From Flectobacillus longus (GTDB taxonomy: Bacteria; Bacteroidota; Bacteroidia; Cytophagales; Spirosomataceae): 64,000 bases of DNA. The position numbers and the translations under genes were made by a program. This document shows positions 59,327-64,000 of the stretch, in pieces; position 1 is the first letter of the stretch; every line of letters starts with the position of its first letter. The stretch spans positions 52,811 through 116,810 of the forward strand of contig NZ_JASHIC010000028.1 of assembly GCF_030056705.1 (NCBI RefSeq), read 5' to 3'. The notes under the pieces were generated by a model. It worked only from the letters and a program-made list of their open reading frames with translations, searched no databases and was not told the origin of the DNA.

Positions 59327-59538
59327 CCACTAATTGCTTTATAATTTCTATACATATAGACAGTAATTTCTGTAAAAGGGTTGTATGGGTAATTAACTTT
59401 TTTTGATTTTATTTTAAAAGAATCTATTTCTTCCTGATAATCAAGGCAATAAAAAAACTCCCAGAAAAATTCCGAGAGCTTTCTAAATTCTCCATAAGCT
59501 TTGATAATTCCTTTATTACTTTCTTGAGTCTTTCCCAA
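59302..59538 (-). other. Weak open frame, possible small gene or remnant
   Basis: The minus-strand frame would encode about 78 residues with protein-like aromatic and charged sequence (FFWEFFYCLDYQEEIDSF, NYPYNPFTEITVYMYRNYKA). The only start is a TTG and its 3' end lies inside the typA terminator. It may be a decayed gene or chance. I cannot assign a function or confirm that it is translated. Confidence 0.25.
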
Positions 59539-59753
59539 TTAATTATTAGGATACCAGTAACCTAATAATGACCAAGTATTTTCTTTTCTCATACCTCTCT
59601 ACTTGTATTGGCTAATCATATATCTGAAAGATTCTTCTCTAAAGCAAAAGTTATTTATTGCTGAGTAAGTTCATTTACAAATCTGCAATAACATTCCCTA
59701 TTTCCTATTAAAGATATTATTAACCGTAAAAAGGTTGTAACATATAGAAAATA

Positions 59754-59785
59754 AAAAGCCCCTGATTTTTCAATCAGAGGCCTTA
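59754..59785 (-). terminator. Terminator after the large exported protein gene
   Basis: GCCCCTGATT and AATCAGAGGC are inverted around TTTC. The minus strand continues into TTTTTATTT, so it terminates the gene at 59803. Confidence 0.82.
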
Positions 59786-59802
59786 ATAATAATCCTTAGA
59801 AA

Positions 59803-61545
59803 CTATTTTCTTTTTGGAGAATCAGGAATGATTCTGATATCATTTGGTTTCTTAGGATCAATATAGAATTTGTATTTTGCTACTTGTCCAGTTGGCTTAC
59901 AATCACCAGCACTCAAACGTTGAACTTCGTATTCATAAACCGCTGGCGATTTAGGAAGAGGAAGGTCTTCTGGCCATTTGATATTTGGATTTGTAGCCAC
60001 GTTTTCGTAGTTAACAACTGTACTGTATTTTTTCACACCTGTTACTGTACCAGCACTAGCTTTCTTACGTCTTGGGATAAGCTTTTTAGCAGGAGCTGCT
60101 GTTACTGTAGCTGGAGTTGTCGCTTTAGCAATCTTGCGAGGCTTACGCACTGGCTTACCTGTTCCGAAGTATTTAGTTGCAGTTGAACCACCGAAGATTT
60201 TAAAGATATATTGATCATCAGTTTTTACAACTGGAGCTATTGGAGCTGGTTTTGCTTTGTAGCCAAAACTAGCAGCATTTGCTTCAGACAAACATTTACC
60301 TTGTACACTTGATTGAATAGTATAGTAATAGAAGCTACATTCATCACCATTTACAAGAGAAACATTATTAGGTAAGTTTAACGTTGTAGACTTGGTAGTT
60401 TGCTGATATACTGGAATACCCGAACCATCAGCTTTATATAACTTGAAAATATACTCTTCGTTTTCTGGAGTACCAGAAGTACTTTTCCAGCGGAAAGTAG
60501 GTTTTTCAGTCGAGCCATAGTCATACATTCTTCCACTTTCCGATTCAAGTGTTGGCACTGCACAAACTACTGGAGCTGGAGGCGGAGGTAACAATTCATA
60601 AACTGTTTGAGCATTACATGCACCAAATGTGTGAGCTAACGCCAAACCAAAATTACAACCACCATGTGTTCTTGTATCCTCTTTAGTCAACAAGATATTA
60701 GAGCCTGGTGTTACATCCTGGCCTACCGTTGTAAATGGAGTCTTTGTAACAAAGCCTACAGCATTCAAACCTAGTGACCAAGTCTTAGACAAGTTGTATA
60801 ATAAGTCTACACTAAGAACACCACCTAGTTGGTTTTTAGAAGCTGATGGATTTAAGCGAAATATCACTTGATCTGCGCCTAAGTTACCAGGAATTGTAGC
60901 CCCAAAACGAGGTGCTGAGGTATTCATCAAACCACCTTTAGCATCGATATCCAAAGAGAATTTCGTTCCTAGTGGTAAAGACACAGCAGGTCCAATCATC
61001 AATAAAAAATCCTCATAGCTACCAACTTTGTCATAAGTCAATGCACTAGTAGGAATACCTTTTGTAGCTGCATTACGAGCAATCAAACCTTGTGGCCCTT
61101 TGTAGTCATCACTAACACCAAAATTTTGATAACCACCTAGGATACCCAAACCAATCTTACCCCAAAAGTGATTAACTGTTAAATAGTTATATGCACCAGG
61201 TTTAAGAAACATTGTAATATCTTCACCTTCTTTGCAGAACGGAGTTGCAACACCAATACGATCAGTAATTTTCCAATACTGCTTTGCTTTAGTTGACATT
61301 ACTACATTACTATTCTTATAAAAAGCAGTATCAAGATGATAACCATCTGCCACTGTTTTTACAATTTTACCGTTAGAATAAGTAGTAGTAGTAATTCCAC
61401 TTTCTGTCACTGAACTAACAATTGACGGCTTGCTTTCGGTCTGTGCAGTTGCTACTTGACTAGCTAAAAGGCATGAAATAACCCCCATTGATAGTCGCTT
61501 AGAAACATTGACAGCGAAACTGGATTTTGAAAAATTTTGTTTCAT
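59803..61545 (-). CDS. Large exported protein of unknown function
   Basis: A 580-residue exported protein. The signal (about 1-35, MKQNFSKSSFAVNVSKRLSM onwards) ends ATAQ. Residues 80-310 resemble a beta-barrel-like outer-membrane domain (KIGLGILGGYQNFGVSD, FSLDIDAKGGLMNTSAPRFG). A linker PPPPAPVVCAVPTLESES then leads to two fibronectin-like repeats with FRWKSTSGTPENEEYIFKLY, and a basic low-complexity stretch KLIPRRKKASAG with repeated Ala-Pro-Ala/Thr lies near 480-500. I do not recognise a family. The start is an ATG. It is alone between a terminator and a divergent panB gene. It may be a surface or cell-envelope structural protein. Confidence 0.7.
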   Translation of the reverse strand: MKQNFSKSSFAVNVSKRLSMGVISCLLASQVATAQTESKPSIVSSVTESGITTTTYSNGKIVKTVADGYHLDTAFYKNSNVVMSTKAKQYWKITDRIGVATPFCKEGEDITMFLKPGAYNYLTVNHFWGKIGLGILGGYQNFGVSDDYKGPQGLIARNAATKGIPTSALTYDKVGSYEDFLLMIGPAVSLPLGTKFSLDIDAKGGLMNTSAPRFGATIPGNLGADQVIFRLNPSASKNQLGGVLSVDLLYNLSKTWSLGLNAVGFVTKTPFTTVGQDVTPGSNILLTKEDTRTHGGCNFGLALAHTFGACNAQTVYELLPPPPAPVVCAVPTLESESGRMYDYGSTEKPTFRWKSTSGTPENEEYIFKLYKADGSGIPVYQQTTKSTTLNLPNNVSLVNGDECSFYYYTIQSSVQGKCLSEANAASFGYKAKPAPIAPVVKTDDQYIFKIFGGSTATKYFGTGKPVRKPRKIAKATTPATVTAAPAKKLIPRRKKASAGTVTGVKKYSTVVNYENVATNPNIKWPEDLPLPKSPAVYEYEVQRLSAGDCKPTGQVAKYKFYIDPKKPNDIRIIPDSPKRK

Positions 61546-61917
61546 AACTGCTTCTTTTATAATTATTAATATAGGATTTACTGGTAATGCTTTAGTTTAG
61601 ACAAAAATATAGCCAAAAAGTCACTAACAGAAACAATATAAAGTAAAAAAGTCATATTGTCAAATGGCGAAACCTTGGATTATCAAACCCTCTGCTAGAG
61701 TTTTTTGATAAGAATCCCGTAAATTTGCACAAATACAATTTTACAAGCAAAGATACATCTCATTATTTAATATTGAATACCGCTTAATAAACGGTTTTTA
61801 AGAAGAATTTCTTGTTCGTATAATTAATCATTTGTTTTACAATGATTTAAAATTTGCTATTTCATCAATTGTTATTATTTATTTTGAAATAAGTCCCATT
61901 CGTTAGATAGAACTACC
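61546..61917. other. Divergent intergenic region before panB
   Basis: No gene was seen in 372 bp. It must hold both promoters, but I could not pick a convincing box. No repeats were found. Confidence 0.5.
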
Positions 61918-62733
61918 ATGTCTGTACATAGTGAAATTAAGAGAATTACCACCCACATTTTGCAAGAAATGAAAAATCGTGGTGAAAAAATTAGTTGTTT
62001 AACGGCATACGATTATTCGATGGCTCGTATTGTCGATGCAGCAGGTGTTGACCTTATTTTGGTTGGGGACTCTGCCTCCAATGTAATGGCTGGGCACGAA
62101 ACTACACTCCCAATTACTCTCGACCAAATGATTTACCATGCTTCGTCGGTAGTAAAAGGCGTAAAAAGAGCCCTAGTTGTGGTCGATATTCCATTTGGTT
62201 CTTACCAAGGTAACTCTTCTGAGGCACTTCGTTCTGCTATCCGAATAATGAAAGAATCGGGCGCACATGCTGTTAAAATGGAAGGGGGAGCCGAAATAAA
62301 AGAATCGATTATTCGTGTTTTAAGTGCGGGTATTCCAGTGATGGGACACCTAGGACTCACACCACAATCTATCTACAAATTTGGTACTTACTCTGTACGT
62401 GCTAAAGAAGATGATGAGGCTACCAAACTTATCGAAGATGCTAAAATGCTTGAGCAATGTGGGGCTTTTAGTGTTGTGCTTGAAAAAATTCCTGCGGTAC
62501 TTACCAAAAAAGTGTCCGAACAACTAACCATTCCAACTGTGGGTATTGGGGCAGGACCTGATGCCGATGGGCAAATTCTGGTGGTACACGATATGCTCGG
62601 TATCAATAAAGAATTTAAACCTCGCTTTTTGAGAAGATATGCAGACTTAGACACTATTATGCACGAAGCCATTGGCCAATATGTAGCAGATGTCAAAGCT
62701 GTAGACTTCCCTAATGCTAAAGAAAGTTATTAA
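61918..62733 (+). CDS. panB: 3-methyl-2-oxobutanoate hydroxymethyltransferase (PanB)
   Basis: A cytosolic TIM-barrel enzyme that makes ketopantoate in pantothenate (coenzyme A) synthesis, using methylene-tetrahydrofolate. Family marks are [20 protein letters not shown] (about 23-42), [20 protein letters not shown] (about 44-63), [13 protein letters not shown] (about 118-130), [14 protein letters not shown] (about 142-155), and [22 protein letters not shown] [18 protein letters not shown] (about 207-224), with metal ligands and the catalytic Glu in VLEKIPA. Length (271) is typical. The start is an ATG. The pseudouridine synthase gene follows 38 bp downstream. Confidence 0.96.
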   Translation: MSVHSEIKRITTHILQEMKNRGEKISCLTAYDYSMARIVDAAGVDLILVGDSASNVMAGHETTLPITLDQMIYHASSVVKGVKRALVVVDIPFGSYQGNSSEALRSAIRIMKESGAHAVKMEGGAEIKESIIRVLSAGIPVMGHLGLTPQSIYKFGTYSVRAKEDDEATKLIEDAKMLEQCGAFSVVLEKIPAVLTKKVSEQLTIPTVGIGAGPDADGQILVVHDMLGINKEFKPRFLRRYADLDTIMHEAIGQYVADVKAVDFPNAKESY

Positions 62734-62771
62734 TCTTAAGGAGCAAACACTCCTACTAATCAATTATTATC

Positions 62772-63497
62772 ATGAAAGATTTCCATGTAGTTTACGAGGA
62801 TAATCATATTATTGTTGTGAGCAAAAGACCAGGGATTCTCGTTCAGGGAGATTCTACTGGAGACCGCACACTTACGGATGCTGTAAAAGAATATATCAAA
62901 AAGAAATATGACAAGCCTGGTGATGTTTTTTTGCATCCAGTTCATAGGCTTGACCGTCCTGTAAGTGGACTGGTTGTTTTTGCACGTACTTCAAAAGGTT
63001 TGGAGCGTATGATGGAAATTTTTCGTAAACGTGAAATTCAAAAGACGTACTGGGCAGTTGTAAGAAAAAAACCAGCCAATGAGAAAGGTAAACTTACTCA
63101 TTGGCTGGTTAAGGATGAAAAGCGTAATGTGGTAACCGCCTACGATACAGAAGTAAATGGTTCACAAAAAGCTGAATTATATTATAAAGTTTTAGGTACA
63201 ATTAATAAACACTATTTACTTGAAGTTGAACCTATTTCTGGAAGACCACATCAAATTCGAGTACAGTTAGCAAGTATGGGCTGCCCAATTAGAGGTGACC
63301 TCAAGTATGGTTATGATAGGCCAAATGCTGATGGTAGTATTAATTTGCATGCGCGACGCATTTATTTTACCCATCCTATCAAAAAAGAGCCTATTATTTG
63401 CAAAGCAGCCGTGCCTCCAATTCCATTTTGGGAAGAGTTTCTGGAACTAGATCCTGAGGATATTAAGCAAAAAAATCTGGGTTATCTTCATGAATAA
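62772..63497 (+). CDS. RluA-family pseudouridine synthase
   Basis: A 241-residue RNA-modifying enzyme that turns uridine to pseudouridine in rRNA or tRNA. The catalytic Asp lies in HPVHRLDRPVSGLVVFARTS (about 56-75; Asp about 60). KRNVVTAYDTEVNGSQKAEL, GRPHQIRVQLASMGCPIRGD (about 158-177) and the late LHARRIYFTHP are family features. No S4 domain is present, as in the RluA/TruC type. The start is an ATG at 62772. It is co-transcribed with panB (38-bp gap). Its last 35 bp overlap a small minus-strand gene. Confidence 0.92.
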   Translation: MKDFHVVYEDNHIIVVSKRPGILVQGDSTGDRTLTDAVKEYIKKKYDKPGDVFLHPVHRLDRPVSGLVVFARTSKGLERMMEIFRKREIQKTYWAVVRKKPANEKGKLTHWLVKDEKRNVVTAYDTEVNGSQKAELYYKVLGTINKHYLLEVEPISGRPHQIRVQLASMGCPIRGDLKYGYDRPNADGSINLHARRIYFTHPIKKEPIICKAAVPPIPFWEEFLELDPEDIKQKNLGYLHE

Positions 63498-63648
63498 CGG
63501 GTGTTGATACATCTGACCAAATTTGTAGTATCAAGCTTGATACCGCTTGTTTAACACCTTGTAAAATTCCAGACGCGATACTCAATGGAAGTATTAACGG
63601 TAAAAACACAAGCCATTGTAGAAGCATAAATTGATTTACCTTTTTCAT
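63463..63648 (-). CDS. Small membrane protein
   Basis: A 61-residue protein with one N-terminal hydrophobic segment (QFMLLQWLVFLPLILPLSIA) and a soluble acidic tail (DVSTPVIHEDNPDF). It starts at an ATG and has a TACCTTTA box about 80 bp upstream on the minus strand, close to the promoter consensus. Its 3' end overlaps the RluA gene by 35 bp. I have some memory of similar short Bacteroidota proteins but cannot name a family. It is more protein-like than chance, yet not proven. Confidence 0.5.
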   Translation of the reverse strand: MKKVNQFMLLQWLVFLPLILPLSIASGILQGVKQAVSSLILQIWSDVSTPVIHEDNPDFFA

Positions 63649-63840
63649 AACTTTTAGATTTTAATGGTTGTAAACGATTTTATTCCACTTTAAGTGGTTA
63701 ATTTTTGATTTGAGTGATATAAAGGTAATTTCTTTTGTGAAAGCACACAAATTAATTTTGTTAAAATTTTACAATTTTTTATTATTTAATTCACAAACAA
63801 TATAATACATAAACCCATTAAATTGTTTAAAAGAAAATAA

Positions 63841-63872
63841 AAAAAGCCTTTGCAAAAACTTTGCAAAGGCTT
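63841..63872. terminator. Hairpin next to the IS element
   Basis: AAAAAGCCTTTGCAAA and TTTGCAAAGGCTTA form a strong stem, with the longer T-run on the minus strand. It would end a leftward transcript coming from beyond the IS, so a gene to the right may have been separated from it by the insertion. Confidence 0.65.
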
Positions 63873-63884
63873 ATTTGTTTTAGT

Positions 63885-64000
63885 TGTCTAGTCCTGAAAT
63901 AGGTTGTCATCCAACCGACTTATTAAATGGAAACAAGTTCAAAAGCGAAACAGAAGCGTAGTCAACGAGATTACAGTATGGCTTTTAAATTACAAGTTAT
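63885..64000 (+). mobile_element. Left end of an IS3-family insertion sequence (cut by window)
   Basis: A terminal-repeat-like start TGTCTAGTCCTGAAATAGG (63885-63903), followed after a short leader by the first codons of a transposase OrfA. I recall this terminal sequence from IS3-type elements of Bacteroidota. Only the left 116 bp are in the window, so the right end and target duplication cannot be seen. Confidence 0.85.
63927..64000 (+). CDS. IS3-family transposase OrfA, N-terminus only (partial)
   Basis: A frame starts at an ATG at 63927 and runs off the window: METSSKAKQKRSQRDYSMAF and then KLQV. The stretch RDYSMAFKLQV matches the first helix of the IS3/HTH_Tnp_1-type OrfA, which binds the terminal repeats. 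It is too short to be called by length-based methods. The full element should encode OrfA followed by OrfB with a DDE integrase domain, joined by a frameshift. The leader of 42 bp from the element's terminus is normal for the family. Confidence 0.82.
   Translation, partial: METSSKAKQKRSQRDYSMAFKLQV

Larger units (their letters stand above)
59277..59802. other. Convergent gap without nested hairpin
   Basis: This 526-bp gap between typA and the large exported protein gene holds two ordinary terminators (59290-59326 and 59754-59785). Between them is a weak minus-strand frame (59302-59538). It is the only convergent non-overlapping gap in the window without the word-based inverted repeats. Confidence 0.6.

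Noticed and set aside
1..64000. tRNA, rRNA or cobalamin/TPP riboswitches
   Set aside because: No T-loop GTTCGAATCC-type or conserved riboswitch core was seen; absence by eye is weak evidence.

Overview
The window is AT-rich chromosomal DNA from a Bacteroidota bacterium, most likely order Cytophagales (Spirosomaceae-like; a Flectobacillus/Arcicella-type genus is only a guess). Supporting signs are a gliding-motility GldB-like lipoprotein, a PorT-like outer-membrane barrel, a eukaryote-type (GT3) glycogen synthase, a GH3-family protein, a 7TMR-DISM histidine kinase, TAnnTTTG-type -7 promoter boxes and no clear Shine-Dalgarno sequences. I saw no rRNA, tRNA or CRISPR array.

Layout. 0.3-9 kb: MoxR ATPase, a DUF6056-like membrane protein, an EamA exporter, an LptF/LptG permease, an operon of an MsbA-like ABC transporter with a Fur-family repressor, and GldB. 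9-16.4 kb: PorT-like barrel, GH3 protein, glycogen synthase, glycosylasparaginase, CutC. 17-22.5 kb: DUF2795 protein, M17 aminopeptidase, ATP-grasp enzyme, DUF5672 protein, GT2 glycosyltransferase. 22.7-35 kb: a probable zinc-homeostasis block (surface lipoprotein, MerC-like protein, CobW-type GTPase, LolCDE-like ABC system with His-rich loops and a DUF3299-like protein, TonB receptor), interrupted by an esterase, a HigBA toxin-antitoxin pair and GlpD. 35-38.5 kb: ECF sigma factor, then crtI and crtB for carotenoids. 38.8-48.6 kb: MntH and a DtxR-type regulator around a shared operator, ethanolamine ammonia-lyase (EutB and EutC split by YitT), a sulfite-oxidase-like enzyme, a PfkB kinase and a GNAT-like protein. 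48.7-63.6 kb: HEPN protein, CysS, two rhomboids, Dxs, sensor kinase, TypA, a large exported protein, PanB, RluA. The right edge enters an IS3-family element at 63885.

Two regulatory structures stand out. First, the divergent promoters at 23346-23440 carry three 15-bp TGCAACAnTGTTGCA-type operators with centres exactly 40 bp apart. Both promoters share the middle operator as -33 region with the same 21-nt spacing, and a fourth operator sits in the same register in front of the TonB receptor at 34.8 kb. This looks like a zinc (Zur-type) regulon, and the Fur-family gene at 5.5-5.9 kb is a possible regulator.

Second, 3' ends of genes carry long imperfect inverted repeats built from short recurring words (TGAGTGATT, AGACGCAA..TTGCGTCT, GGCACTAGGCAAC, GCCGTAGGC, CCCTAAC, CTCACAA). 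They are often nested around an ordinary terminator. They fill eight of the nine convergent gaps and several tandem gaps but none of the divergent gaps. The two arms match each other even when words differ between loci, which suggests arm-to-arm copying. This is the best candidate here for something not yet described.
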